The notes beneath the pieces were generated by a model. It was given only the letters and a program-made list of their open reading frames with translations. It made no database searches and was not told the origin of the DNA. A program made the translations under genes and the position numbers. From Herbaspirillum sp. (GTDB taxonomy: Bacteria; Pseudomonadota; Gammaproteobacteria; Burkholderiales; Burkholderiaceae_D): a stretch of 64,000 bases of DNA. This document shows, one piece after another, positions 48,793 to 59,605 of this stretch (position 1 is its first letter; the number at the start of each line of letters is the position of its first letter). Location of the stretch: positions 186,001-250,000 of the forward strand of contig NZ_JAGIBI010000006.1 in NCBI RefSeq assembly GCF_017744395.1. The letters run 5' to 3'.

Positions 48793-49301
48793 GGTGGTGT
48801 GCTCCTGTTGAATGTTTGTTGTGTTGCTGATTTTGGCTTCTTGCTTGGTAGTCTGGTCTTGCTGCGTTCTGATGTACTGGCTCTATGCTTATCTTTCTCC
48901 GGTCGGAGCGGAGCGCCGGGGGCGGCCCGGCAGCCGCTCACTTTCTTTGCTTCGCCAAAGAAAGTAAGCAAAGAAAGGCGACCGCTACTGCCCAGCCCCT
49001 TCGGGGTTCCCGCTGGAATGAGGAGAAAAATGGGAAAGGCCGCAAGTCGCTGCGCTCCGGCGTCCTTTCTGATCCATTTTTCACCTCATTCCAGCGGCTG
49101 GTCAGAAGCGGACTTCGTGTCCGGCTCGCCTTCGGCATTGCGGTACTTGCTGCTCGCCTGCGGCTTCGGTGCTTTTGGCCGCTATCATTTCTACGCGTCG
49201 TCCCGGCGCAGGCCGGGACCCAGTGGCGTTCGTCGTTCATCAAAGGTCGTTGAACGACGCTGGGGCCTGACTTTCGTCAGGACGACGATTCATCTCTTCA
49301 T
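48793..49301. repeat. Composite intergenic palindromic repeats
   Basis: About 500 bases hold no gene. There are three repeat-like units. At 48940-48976 actttctttg pairs with caaagaaagt and the motif recurs. At 49010-49097, 24-base arms (49010-49033 and 49074-49097, one mismatch, rich in ctggaatgagg and gaaaaatgg) form a long hairpin. At about 49197-49260 there is a hairpin gtcccgg/ccgggac followed by an inverted copy of cgttcgtcgttca. Such blocks resemble REP-like intergenic repeats common in Burkholderiales. Short open frames crossing them are not convincing genes. Confidence 0.7.
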
Positions 49302-50234
49302 TCATCCCGGCTGTTTGCGTTTGTGCGCCACCAATCCCATCAGCCGGTTGTCGCGCCAGCGCGCACGTTCGCCGAGTTTCTCTGCGGGCAGCGCCGTGCG
49401 CCTTTCCTTTTCGATGGCAGCCAGCGTATCTGCTCGCCATTCATTGGGCGGCTGCGTCTTGGCAACGTCGCGGTAGGTATGACCGTAGCGCTTCGCATAG
49501 TCCAGCACGCCTTCCGGCGCGTTGAGGTCGATGGTTTCGAACGGCCCCATGAAGGACCAGCGCAGGCCGAGTCCGTCTTTCAGCACCTTGTCCAGGTCTT
49601 CGGAGGAAGCATAGCCGTTTTCGTACAGGTTCAGCGCTTCGTTCAGTACCGCGCCCTGGATGCGGTTGAGCAGGAAGCCGGTGATTTCCTTTTTCAGCAG
49701 CACCGGCGACTGGCCGGCGCGGAGGTAGATGTCGCGTGCGCGTTCCACCGTTGCCGGCGAGGTCCATGGCGCCGGGGCCAGTTCCACCAGCGGCACCAGG
49801 TAGGGCGGGTTGACCGGGTGCGCTACCAGCATGCGCGCGCGGCCGGGGAGGTGTTCCGAGAATTCGGAGGTCGTGATCCATGAGGTGGAGCTGGTGAGGA
49901 TGGTGTCGGGGCCGGCCAGGCGGTCCATTTCGGCGAAGATCTCGCGCTTGACCTCGACCGTTTCCTTCACGTTTTCCTGCACCAGCGCCGCGCCTTGCAG
50001 GGCATCGGCCAGGTTGCCGGCGGGCCGGATGCGCGCCAGCACCACGTCGACGCTTTCGTCGATCAGGCCGTGGCTGGCCAGGTCGCCGATGTTCTCGCGC
50101 AGCAGTTGCTGGCAGGCTTGCAGCGCCTGCGGTACGGCGTCCCAGATGGCGACCTCGAAACCGGCGCGCGCGAAGACGATGGCCCAGGCGCGGCCGATCA
50201 GGCCGGCGCCGACGACTGCGATTTTTTCGCTCAT
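49302..50234 (-). CDS. 3-hydroxyacyl-CoA dehydrogenase-like / carnitine dehydrogenase-like oxidoreductase
   Basis: The 310-residue protein has the NAD motif KIAVVGAGLIGRAWAIVFARAGFEVAIWD. It then shows the HAD catalytic segment ARMLVAHPVNPPYLVPLVELAPAP (His), EITGFLLNRIQGAVLNEALNLYENGYAS and GLGLRWSFMGPFETIDLNAPEG. The group also includes L-carnitine dehydrogenase and L-gulonate 3-dehydrogenase (lambda-crystallin-like), which act on free hydroxy acids rather than CoA esters. Start MSEKIAVVG at 50234 was chosen. It lies 11 bases after the SDR gene, so they share an operon. The BKACE gene downstream could cleave its product. Confidence 0.88.
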   Translation of the reverse strand: MSEKIAVVGAGLIGRAWAIVFARAGFEVAIWDAVPQALQACQQLLRENIGDLASHGLIDESVDVVLARIRPAGNLADALQGAALVQENVKETVEVKREIFAEMDRLAGPDTILTSSTSWITTSEFSEHLPGRARMLVAHPVNPPYLVPLVELAPAPWTSPATVERARDIYLRAGQSPVLLKKEITGFLLNRIQGAVLNEALNLYENGYASSEDLDKVLKDGLGLRWSFMGPFETIDLNAPEGVLDYAKRYGHTYRDVAKTQPPNEWRADTLAAIEKERRTALPAEKLGERARWRDNRLMGLVAHKRKQPG

Positions 50235-50245
50235 GGATATCCCTT

Positions 50246-51031
50246 TCAGCCGAGGGTTTCGACGTTGCCGCATACCGACAGGCTGCGTCCGCTGATGGAG
50301 GCGCCGGCCGGCGAGCAGATGAAGATGATCTGGTTGGCGATGTCTTCGGCCGTGACCATCTTGCGCATCGAAACCTTGGACAGCGCGCGCTCGCGCATCT
50401 CTTCGTGGCTAATGCCGAATGCGGCGGCCTTGGCGGCGATCACGCGTTCCTGGCGCGCGCCCGCCACCACGCCAGGCAGCACCGCGTTGACGCGGATGTT
50501 GGACGGGCCCAGTTCGATCGCCCAGCTTTCGGTCAGGCCGATCACGCCGTACTTGGAGGCGGAGTAGGGCGTGCGCAACGCGAAGCCCAGGCGGCCGGCG
50601 ACGGAGGAGATGTTGACGATCGAGCCGCCGCGGTTCTTCTTGAGCATCGGCACCGCGCGGCGCGCGCACAGGAAGGGGCCGGTGAGGTTGACGGCGATGG
50701 TCTGGTCCCAGGCCGGCAGGTCGACTTCTTCCACCGGCAGCGTCGGGCCGGCGATGCCGGCGTTGTTGACCAGCACGTCGAGCTGGCCGTTCCACTTCTT
50801 GGAGAGTTCGGCGAACATGGCGTCGACCTGCTTTTCGTCGGTGACGTCGGTGCGGCTGTAGCTGACCGGCGCGCTGGCGAATTGCTTGCGCGCGCCGTCG
50901 AGGAAGTCGTCGCTGACGTCGCAGATGTGCACCTGTGCGCCGGCTTCCACGAAGGCCGCGGTGATGGCCAGGCCGATACCTTGCGCGCCGGCGGTGACGA
51001 TGACTTTCTTGTCCTTGAGATTCAGATCCAT
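50246..51031 (-). CDS. Short-chain dehydrogenase/reductase
   Basis: The 261-residue SDR shows VIVTAGAQGIGLAITAAFVEAG (TGxxxGxG variant TAGAQGIG), VLVNNAGIAG, NISSVAGRLG with the catalytic Ser, and YSASKYGVIGLTESWAIELG with the catalytic Tyr and Lys. The substrate is not predictable. It starts 30 bases after the transporter fusion gene ends, in a minus-strand operon with the HAD-like dehydrogenase and the importer, so a role in degrading the imported compound is likely. Confidence 0.9.
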   Translation of the reverse strand: MDLNLKDKKVIVTAGAQGIGLAITAAFVEAGAQVHICDVSDDFLDGARKQFASAPVSYSRTDVTDEKQVDAMFAELSKKWNGQLDVLVNNAGIAGPTLPVEEVDLPAWDQTIAVNLTGPFLCARRAVPMLKKNRGGSIVNISSVAGRLGFALRTPYSASKYGVIGLTESWAIELGPSNIRVNAVLPGVVAGARQERVIAAKAAAFGISHEEMRERALSKVSMRKMVTAEDIANQIIFICSPAGASISGRSLSVCGNVETLG

Positions 51032-51061
51032 GATGCTTGAGTCCTTGTACGGTAAGGGAAA

Positions 51062-53584
<2,523 letters not shown>

Positions 53585-53594
53585 GATCCGCCTG

Positions 53595-54470
53595 TCATTC
53601 AAAACGTTCGATGCGCTCGCCCAACAGGCCGCGCGGACGGAAGATCAGCACCAGCAGCATCAGCAGGTACATCGAGGCTTCGCCGGCCGGCGCGTAGAAC
53701 TGGATGGTGATGCCGCGCACCACGCCCACCAGCACCGCGGCCAGCACCACGCCCCAGAAACTGCCCAGGCCGCCGATCACCACCACCACGAAGGCGGCGG
53801 TCATGATCTCCGCGCCCATGGCCGGATGGACGCCCGAGATCGGCGCGAACAGCACGCCGGCCAGGGCGGCCAGGCCCACGCCCAGCATCACGATGGCGGT
53901 CATGTAGGGCTGCAGCTTGATGCCCAGCACCGCCACCATGTCGGGCTTTTGCACGCCGGCGCGCACCACACGGCCGAAGGAGGTCTTGTTGAGCAGCAGC
54001 CAGATCAGCACCAGCGCCGCCAGCACCGTGGCCAGCATCAGCAGGCGGTACTTGGAGTACATGAAGTCGCCGACCATGATCTGCCCCTTGAAGGCGGACG
54101 GGATGGTGGCCGGCAGCGGCGACGCGCCCCAGACGATGCGGATCAATTGCTCGGCCACCATCGATAGGCCGAAGGTCAGCAGCAGGCCGAGGATGGGATC
54201 GGCCGAATAGAAACGGCGCAGCAGGAAGCGTTCGAACAGGATGCCCAGCAGCGCCACCAGCACCGGCGAGACCAGCAGCGCCCCGGAGAAGCCGAGGTGC
54301 TTGGTGATTTCCACGGCCAGGTAGGCGCCGATGGCGTAGAAGGCGCCGTGCGCCAGGTTGACGATGCCGCCCAGGCTGAAGATCAGCGACAGGCCCAGCG
54401 CGATCAGCAGGTAGTAGCCGCCGACCAGCAGGCCGTTGAGTATTTGTTCCAGCAGGAAAACGATTTGCAT
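53595..54470 (-). CDS. LivH-type ABC transporter permease
   Basis: This 291-residue inner-membrane permease begins MQIVFLLEQILNGLLVGGYYLLIALGLSLIFSLGGIVNLAHGAFYAIGAYLA, the LivH signature. It continues with GILFERFLLRRFYSADPILGLLLTFGLSMVAEQLIRIVWG and ends ILIFRPRGLLGERIERFE. It works with the LivM part of the next protein, whose start overlaps or follows its stop within a few bases. It belongs to the branched-chain amino acid/amide/carboxylate uptake class. Confidence 0.93.
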   Translation of the reverse strand: MQIVFLLEQILNGLLVGGYYLLIALGLSLIFSLGGIVNLAHGAFYAIGAYLAVEITKHLGFSGALLVSPVLVALLGILFERFLLRRFYSADPILGLLLTFGLSMVAEQLIRIVWGASPLPATIPSAFKGQIMVGDFMYSKYRLLMLATVLAALVLIWLLLNKTSFGRVVRAGVQKPDMVAVLGIKLQPYMTAIVMLGVGLAALAGVLFAPISGVHPAMGAEIMTAAFVVVVIGGLGSFWGVVLAAVLVGVVRGITIQFYAPAGEASMYLLMLLVLIFRPRGLLGERIERFE

Positions 54471-54519
54471 TGATGCTCCGATGAGGCGCGATTCGACTTC
54501 GTATCGGGGAAAGCGCGGC

Positions 54520-54549
54520 CCGCCGCTCCAGCCAAGGCCGGAACGGCGG
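54520..54549 (-). other. Intercistronic hairpin between binding-protein and livH genes
   Basis: A near-perfect stem (ccgccgctcc / ggaacggcgg, one internal mismatch) with a 10-base loop lies just after the binding-protein stop. No T run follows, so it may protect the upstream message rather than terminate. Confidence 0.45.
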
Positions 54550-54567
54550 CGTTATCGTAATGGCGGA

Positions 54568-55842
54568 TCAGGTGAATTTGCAGGCGTTCTCTTGCATCGT
54601 CGGCGCGATCGATTCCAGCGATTCGTTCGGCCCCGGCACCGAAGGGCCGAGCTGCAGGAAGTCCCACTGGTCTTTTGCTTTGCCCTTGGGTTTAGGCGAC
54701 AGCGTGTACATCTCCTGCAGCAACTGGTGGTCCCAGGCGCGGTAGGTTCCTTTGCGGGCCTTGAGCGCGTCGATCGGCGCGCCCTTCTCGAAGTACTCGA
54801 TCAGCTTCATGGTGTCGAGCGACTTGGTTTCGGTGATCGCCTGCACCACCGAGCGGAAGCATACGTATTCGCCCCAGGCCTGGTTCTCGGGCGGCTTGCC
54901 GTACTTCTTGGTGAAGGCGGCGACGAAGGCCTTGGCCGACGGCGCATCGACGTCGTGGTGCCAAGTGGTGGGCCAGGTGCCGGCGAAGTTGTCGGCGCCG
55001 GCGCCCCAGGCGGCCACGGTGTCGAAGCCGAAACCGGACATCGGGAAGGGCAGGCCGAATTCGGAGTACTGCTTGATGAAGTTGGTGATCTGGTTGCCGG
55101 CCAGGTTGGAGATCACCAGGTCCGGCTTGGCTTGGCGGATCTTCAGGAGATAGGGGCTGAAGTCGGTGGCGTCGGTGGGCACCAGCTCATCGTTGGCGAT
55201 GGTGCCGCCATTGGCGGAGACGAAAATCTTGGCGGTGCGCAACAGGTCGTGGCCGAATGCGTAGTCGGCGGTCAGCGCGTACAGCTTCTTGCCCTTGATC
55301 AGGCCGTTTTGCAGCAGCGTGCGGCCGCAGGCCTTGACATATGTGGAGTTGGCCGCCTCGACGTGGAACATGAACTTGTTACAGCTCTTGCCGCGCAGCT
55401 CATCCGAGTTACAGCCGCTGTTCATGAACAGTTTGCGATTGCGCTGGGCGACCTGGGCGATGCCCAGCGCCGAGGCCGAGGAAATCTCGCCGATCAGCAG
55501 CGCGGCGCCGTCGCGCTCCAGCAGGCGCTGCGCCTTGCTGGATGCGGTCGGCGGGTTGACCGAGTCTTCCGAGACCAGCGTGACTTGCCGTCCCAGCAGG
55601 CCGCCGGCCTTGTTCAGCTCTTCCACCGCGAGGTTCATGCTCATCACCGCATACTCGCCCATCGGGCCGAGGAAACCGGTGCGCGGCGTCAGGTGGCCGA
55701 TGATGATCTTGTCCGACTGGGCCTTCACGATCGCCGGGAAACCCAGCGCCGAAGCGCCTGCCGCGGCGGCACCGGCCTTGAGGATGGTGCGGCGGCGGGG
55801 CGAGGCGATCTCGTTGCCGTCTTTGTTCTGGTCTTGCTCCAT
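54568..55842 (-). CDS. Branched-chain-type ABC transporter substrate-binding protein, Tat-exported
   Basis: The 424-residue protein carries a twin-arginine signal (SPRRRTILKAGAAAAGASALGFPAIVKAQ), so it may fold before export. The mature part begins IIIGHLTPRTGFLGPMGEYAVMSMNLAVEELNKAGGLLGRQVTLVSEDSVNPPTASSKAQRLL, the type I periplasmic-binding fold of the LivK/AmiC class that takes amino acids, amides, urea or carboxylates. It opens the importer-catabolic operon and is divergent from the GntR regulator. The ligand is unknown. Confidence 0.9.
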   Translation of the reverse strand: MEQDQNKDGNEIASPRRRTILKAGAAAAGASALGFPAIVKAQSDKIIIGHLTPRTGFLGPMGEYAVMSMNLAVEELNKAGGLLGRQVTLVSEDSVNPPTASSKAQRLLERDGAALLIGEISSASALGIAQVAQRNRKLFMNSGCNSDELRGKSCNKFMFHVEAANSTYVKACGRTLLQNGLIKGKKLYALTADYAFGHDLLRTAKIFVSANGGTIANDELVPTDATDFSPYLLKIRQAKPDLVISNLAGNQITNFIKQYSEFGLPFPMSGFGFDTVAAWGAGADNFAGTWPTTWHHDVDAPSAKAFVAAFTKKYGKPPENQAWGEYVCFRSVVQAITETKSLDTMKLIEYFEKGAPIDALKARKGTYRAWDHQLLQEMYTLSPKPKGKAKDQWDFLQLGPSVPGPNESLESIAPTMQENACKFT

Positions 55843-56005
55843 GGTGCGATTCTCCTAAATGTCCGGCTGGCGCCGGTGTCTCGTGGGAACTGCTTTTTTT
55901 GAGCGTTGCAGCCGGACTGGCGCCGGCTTGTGTTACGGCAGAAGGGGAGAACGCGAGGCCGCGAAGTGGGCATGCGGATCTGTTTTTGTCCTGCCGATGT
56001 CATTT

Positions 56006-56024
56006 ATTTGACATGTGATCAAAT
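56006..56024. promoter_or_regulatory. Candidate GntR operator, ATTTGACATGTGATCAAAT
   Basis: This 19-base element has perfect 6-base arms atttga / tcaaat. It sits in the divergent 347-base gap between the binding-protein gene and the GntR regulator, about 165 bases from either start. FCD-type GntR proteins often bind short palindromes of this style. Confidence 0.45.
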
Positions 56025-56142
56025 GTATTCGATAGAATCTAAGGCGTCAACCGGGAGCGTAGCCGCGTGCGTCCCGGGCGCGGCCCACTCGTGCCGGCCG
56101 GGGAGCCGCTTCCTGCCTGACGGATGGGCCGTAATGCAGGGG

Positions 56143-56164
56143 GGCTATATAGCCACTGTATAAT
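56143..56164 (+). promoter_or_regulatory. Candidate GntR promoter with overlapping 12-bp palindrome
   Basis: The perfect palindrome ggctatatagcc (56143-56154) is followed four bases later by a tataat -10 box (56159-56164). The regulator's ATG is 25 bases further on. A protein on the palindrome would block this promoter, so autoregulation is plausible. Confidence 0.45.
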
Positions 56165-56189
56165 CCGCGAAAATTTTTCACGTATCGTC

Positions 56190-56894
56190 ATGGATCCGAC
56201 CTTACTCGCCGACCTTTCCAATATGCGCAAGATCCAGCACGCCACGCTCTCCGAGCGGGTGTACCAGGATTTATGCGAGCTGATCCAGGCCGGCCAGGTG
56301 CGGCCGGGGCAGAAACTGACATTGAAGGGGCTGTCCGACGCCCTGGGCACCAGCCCGATGCCGGTGCGCGAGGCGGTACGCCAGCTGGCCGCCGAAGGCG
56401 CGCTGGAAATCCTGCCCAACCGCGCCATGCGGGTGCCGCTGATGACCAAGGGTAAGTTCCGCGAGCTGCTCAAGATCCGCCTGGCGCTGGAAGGCCTGGC
56501 GGTGGAGCATGCGGCCGCCAACATCAGTCCGGACGGCCTGAAGGAAGTGGCAGAACTGCACGACAGCCTGTGCGTGGAAATGCACCGCAAGAAGCCCAAT
56601 GTGGACTTGCTCATCCGCCAGAACAAGGAACTGCATTTCGCTGCCTACCAGGGCTCGGGCATGCCGACGCTGGTGGCGCTGATCGAGGGTTTGTGGCTGC
56701 AGGTGGGGCCGGTGATCAACCTCGACCTGCGCGCCGGTTCGCGTCGCTTGTCGGAAGCGCCGGCCTTGTTCCACCACGGCGTATTGTTGAAGGGGCTGCA
56801 GGAAGGTTCGCCGGAGAAGGCGCGCGAGGGCCTCTCAGGCGATCTGTTGAGCGCCGCGCAAATGATCCTGGCAGGAGATGGCCTGCCTGATTGA
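56190..56894 (+). CDS. GntR family regulator, FCD subfamily
   Basis: The 234-residue protein has an N-terminal winged helix (TLSERVYQDLCELIQAGQVRPGQKLTLKGLSDALGTSPMPVREAVRQLAAEGALEILPNRAMRVPLM). An all-helical FCD effector domain follows, with LALEGLAVEHAA and the metal-ligand style residues in NKELHFAAYQGSG and LFHHGVLLKGL. Start MDPTLLADLSNMRK at 56190 was chosen; M at 56223 is an alternative. It is divergent from the BKACE/importer operon and probably represses it, with a carboxylate pathway intermediate as inducer. Confidence 0.92.
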   Translation: MDPTLLADLSNMRKIQHATLSERVYQDLCELIQAGQVRPGQKLTLKGLSDALGTSPMPVREAVRQLAAEGALEILPNRAMRVPLMTKGKFRELLKIRLALEGLAVEHAAANISPDGLKEVAELHDSLCVEMHRKKPNVDLLIRQNKELHFAAYQGSGMPTLVALIEGLWLQVGPVINLDLRAGSRRLSEAPALFHHGVLLKGLQEGSPEKAREGLSGDLLSAAQMILAGDGLPD

Positions 56895-56900
56895 GTATTC

Positions 56901-57209
56901 TCAGCGCAGGTTGTCGAGGTCGTAGGTGGCGCGCAGCATCGCTTTGCGGCGTTCCAGTTGCTGCTTGCGCTGGAGGCGTTCCTCGCGTTTGGCGGGATTG
57001 GCGCGCATGCCGTAGCCGCAGGCCAGCAGCACCACCGACAGTGGCAGCAGCGCGACGGCGCCGGCCAGCAGGTCGAGGTCGGCGCGCTGCAGGATGTCGC
57101 GCAGGGTGCCCGAGAATACGCACGCCAGCACCGTCACTCCAATCGCGGCGCCGGTCATCGGCAGGGCGTCGAGGGTCTTGTCCAGCATCGTCAGAAGTTT
57201 GCTTTTCAT
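56901..57209 (-). CDS. Small hypothetical membrane protein
   Basis: The 102-residue product has a good ribosome site (ggagctgatc) before MKSKLLTMLDKTL. Two membrane helices are likely at about residues 15-33 and 47-66 (AGAVALLPLSVVLLACGYG), followed by a strongly basic, charged tail (REERLQRKQQLERRKAMLRATYDL) that may be coiled-coil. I do not recognise the family. It is convergent with the GntR gene, with six bases between the stops. Confidence 0.65.
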   Translation of the reverse strand: MKSKLLTMLDKTLDALPMTGAAIGVTVLACVFSGTLRDILQRADLDLLAGAVALLPLSVVLLACGYGMRANPAKREERLQRKQQLERRKAMLRATYDLDNLR

Positions 57210-57465
57210 GATCAGCTCCAGTTGTCCGGATAGAAAAAAGGCTCGCCATCGCGGCCGCGCATTGGCAATGCCGTAGCGCCGTTGCTTGCATCAGGTATCG
57301 GAAGGCGGCCCGACAACTTGCGGGGGAAGGCCGGTAAAGAAACGTAAGATTGGGTGAGTGCGGCTTTGCAAAGCTGGAGGATGGCCGAATGCCTCGCAGC
57401 ACAAGCAATGGCGGGGCGCAGGCGGGCTGTTGGTACAATGCCGTTTTCCTTTTCAGCCGGGCGTC
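57210..57465 (+). promoter_or_regulatory. Region upstream of the DedA gene, extended -10 promoter
   Basis: No gene is seen here. A tggtacaat extended -10 box at 57433-57441 lies 24 bases before the DedA ATG and is the best promoter candidate. Confidence 0.45.
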
Positions 57466-58104
57466 ATGGATATTCTTCTGTTTCTTGTCGACTTCATCGT
57501 TCACATCGACCGCCACCTCGCGGAGCTGGCGGCATCCTACGGCCCCTGGCTGTTCCTGATCCTGTTCCTGATCATCTTTTGCGAAACCGGCCTGGTGGTC
57601 ACGCCCATCCTGCCCGGCGATTCGCTGCTGTTCGTGACCGGCGCGCTGGCCGCCACCGGCGCCTACGATATCCACCTGATGGCGCTGACCCTGATCGTGG
57701 CCGCCATCCTCGGCGACAGCACCAACTACCAGATCGGCAAGATGGTGGGGCTGAAGGTGTTCGACAACCCGAACTCGCGGATCTTCAAGAAGGAGTATCT
57801 GGACAAGACCCATGCCTTCTTCGAAAAGCACGGCGGCAAGGCCATCATCATTGCCCGCTTCGCGCCCATCGTGCGCACCTTCGCGCCCTTCGTGGCGGGC
57901 GTGGGCGCAATGACCTATCCCAGGTTCTTCATGTACAACGTGGTGGGCGGCATCGCCTGGGTGGCCAGCTTTTCGTATGCCGGCTATTTCTTCGGCAACC
58001 TGCCCATCGTCAAGCAGAACCTGAGCCTGCTGATTGTGGCGATCGTGTTCCTGTCGATCCTGCCGGGAATCATCGAGTATGTCCGGCAGCGCCGCCGCTC
58101 CTGA
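57466..58104 (+). CDS. DedA family membrane protein
   Basis: The 212-residue polytopic protein shows [115 protein letters not shown] and four or five further helices. These include the conserved Glu/Asp and Arg residues of DedA proteins, which act as undecaprenyl-phosphate or phospholipid flippases and affect envelope stress and peptide resistance. [11 protein letters not shown] at 57466 was chosen. It is a single gene ending at a shared terminator. Confidence 0.92.
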   Translation: MDILLFLVDFIVHIDRHLAELAASYGPWLFLILFLIIFCETGLVVTPILPGDSLLFVTGALAATGAYDIHLMALTLIVAAILGDSTNYQIGKMVGLKVFDNPNSRIFKKEYLDKTHAFFEKHGGKAIIIARFAPIVRTFAPFVAGVGAMTYPRFFMYNVVGGIAWVASFSYAGYFFGNLPIVKQNLSLLIVAIVFLSILPGIIEYVRQRRRS

Positions 58105-58123
58105 TGAGCTGGGCTGCAAGCAT

Positions 58124-58158
58124 AAAAAAACCACCGCGTGAAAACGGTGGTTTTTTTT
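58124..58158. terminator. Bidirectional terminator between dedA and the reductase gene
   Basis: A stem (aaccaccg / cggtggtt) with an 8-base loop is flanked by seven A on the left and eight T on the right. It terminates both convergent transcripts. Confidence 0.9.
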
Positions 58159-58171
58159 CGTCCATAGCGGA

Positions 58172-59290
58172 TCAGTCCAGTTCGGCGCCGTAATCCACAT
58201 CCGGGCGCAGCGGCGTCTTGCTCGATGCCGCCCGTACGTACTGCGGCGGCCACGCCACGTTCTCGCGCAACTGGTCGGCCGCATGCAGCGGCCAGTAGGG
58301 ATCGCGCAGCAGTTCGCGCGCCAGCAGCACCAGGTCGGCCTGGCCGGTGCGCAGCACGTGCTCGGCTTGCATCGCGTCGGTGATCATGCCCACGGTGCCG
58401 GTGGCGACCTTGGCTTCGGCCTTCACGCGCGCGGCGAATTCGGTCTGGTAGCCGGGGCCGACCGGGATCGCGGCGCTGGGCAGGTTGCCGCCGCTGGAGA
58501 CGTCGATCAGGTCGACGCCCAGTTCGCGCAGGCGCGCCGACAGCGCCACGGTCTCGTCCGGCGTCCAGCCGCCTTCGGCCCAGTCGGTGGCCGACAGACG
58601 CATCAGCAGCGGCAGCTCGTCGGGCCATACCGCGCGTACCGCGGCGGTCACTTCCAGCAGGAAGCGGATGCGGTTCTCGAACGAGCCGCCGTATTGGTCG
58701 GTGCGCTTGTTGCTGAAGGGGGAGAGGAATTCGTGGCCCAGGTAGCCGTGCGCGCCGTGCAGTTCGATCACCTTGAAGCCCGCTTTGTGCGCGCGGATGG
58801 CGGCATCGGCGAAGGCTTGCACCAGGCCCTTGATTTCATCGATGCTCAGTGCATGCGGCTCGGTGTAGGTGGTGTCGAAGGCCAGCGCCGACGGGCCTAC
58901 CGGCAGCCAGCCGCCTTCGGCCACCGACACGCTGCCGGGCGTGCCGTCCCAGGGGCGCAGTGCGCTGGCCTTGCGGCCGGCGTGCGCCAGCTGTACACCC
59001 GGCACCGAGCCCTGCTGTTCAATGAAGCGGGTGATGCGCTGCAGGGGCGAGATGTGCTCATCTTTCCAGATGCCGAGGTCGGCCGAAGTAATGCGGCCTT
59101 CCGGCACCACGGCGGTGGCCTCCATGATCACGGTGCCGGCGCCGCCGACGGCGCGGCTGCCGAGGTGGACCAGGTGCCAGTCGTTGACGAAGCCGTCTTG
59201 CGCCGAGTACTGGCACATCGGCGAGACCGCGATGCGGTTGGGCAGGGTGACGCCGCGCAAGGTCAGGGGCGAAAACAGTTTGCTGCTCAT
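58172..59290 (-). CDS. Old-yellow-enzyme family NADH:flavin oxidoreductase (YqjM/XenA-like)
   Basis: The 372-residue FMN enzyme begins LFSPLTLRGVTLPNRIAVSPMCQYSAQDGFVNDWHLVHLGSRAVGG. The Cys in SPMCQYS is typical of the thermophilic-like class (YqjM, XenA), where it tunes FMN potential. The substrate His pair lies in VIELHGAHGYLGHEFLSPFSNKRTDQYGGSFENRIRF, with GVQLAHAGRKAS for FMN contacts. Members reduce activated alkenes such as enones or maleimides. It is divergent from the FAD-oxidase operon across an AT-rich gap with a 21-bp palindrome. Confidence 0.93.
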   Translation of the reverse strand: MSSKLFSPLTLRGVTLPNRIAVSPMCQYSAQDGFVNDWHLVHLGSRAVGGAGTVIMEATAVVPEGRITSADLGIWKDEHISPLQRITRFIEQQGSVPGVQLAHAGRKASALRPWDGTPGSVSVAEGGWLPVGPSALAFDTTYTEPHALSIDEIKGLVQAFADAAIRAHKAGFKVIELHGAHGYLGHEFLSPFSNKRTDQYGGSFENRIRFLLEVTAAVRAVWPDELPLLMRLSATDWAEGGWTPDETVALSARLRELGVDLIDVSSGGNLPSAAIPVGPGYQTEFAARVKAEAKVATGTVGMITDAMQAEHVLRTGQADLVLLARELLRDPYWPLHAADQLRENVAWPPQYVRAASSKTPLRPDVDYGAELD

Positions 59291-59605
59291 CGGAAAACTC
59301 CTGTGGTGGCTACCGTCTGGCGGTCAAGGTAAAGCGGCAGTCTATTGGATTTTTCAAGTTCGCGTCGGGAGGCTCTTTTTCTTCGATTCCGGGTATTTGC
59401 AGAATCCAGACAATTCTGTTGATCAATTAAATCATTGATTTAATTATTAAAAATATTTATCGCAATATTTATAATTGAAATGCGATTATTTATATTTACA
59501 TGCGATTTTTGTTCTTCTATTCTTGCTTCCAACAATTTGCATAAAAAAAGACGCTCACAGGTACATGCATCAGGACCTTTCAGACAGGTTCTCAGGAGAT
59601 GACGT
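59291..59605. promoter_or_regulatory. AT-rich divergent intergenic region
   Basis: No gene is present in these 315 bases. From about 59395 to 59540 the sequence is far richer in A+T than the rest of the window, with runs such as tttattattaaaa-like tracts and several gcgat/atcgc motifs (near 59460, 59480 and 59502). It contains the 21-base palindrome listed separately, and must carry promoters for the reductase gene and the oxidase operon. Confidence 0.5.
59425..59445. promoter_or_regulatory. Perfect 21-bp palindrome, candidate operator
   Basis: The 10-base arms aattaaatca and tgatttaatt are exact complements around a single central T at 59435. It is about 135 bases from the reductase start and 160 from the oxidase start, so one regulator could control both directions. 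No regulator gene is next to it. Confidence 0.55.

Noticed and set aside
48708-49253. Open frames in the repeat block between BKACE and the HAD-like gene
   Set aside because: They are made of palindromic repeats, lack ribosome sites and have no recognisable protein.
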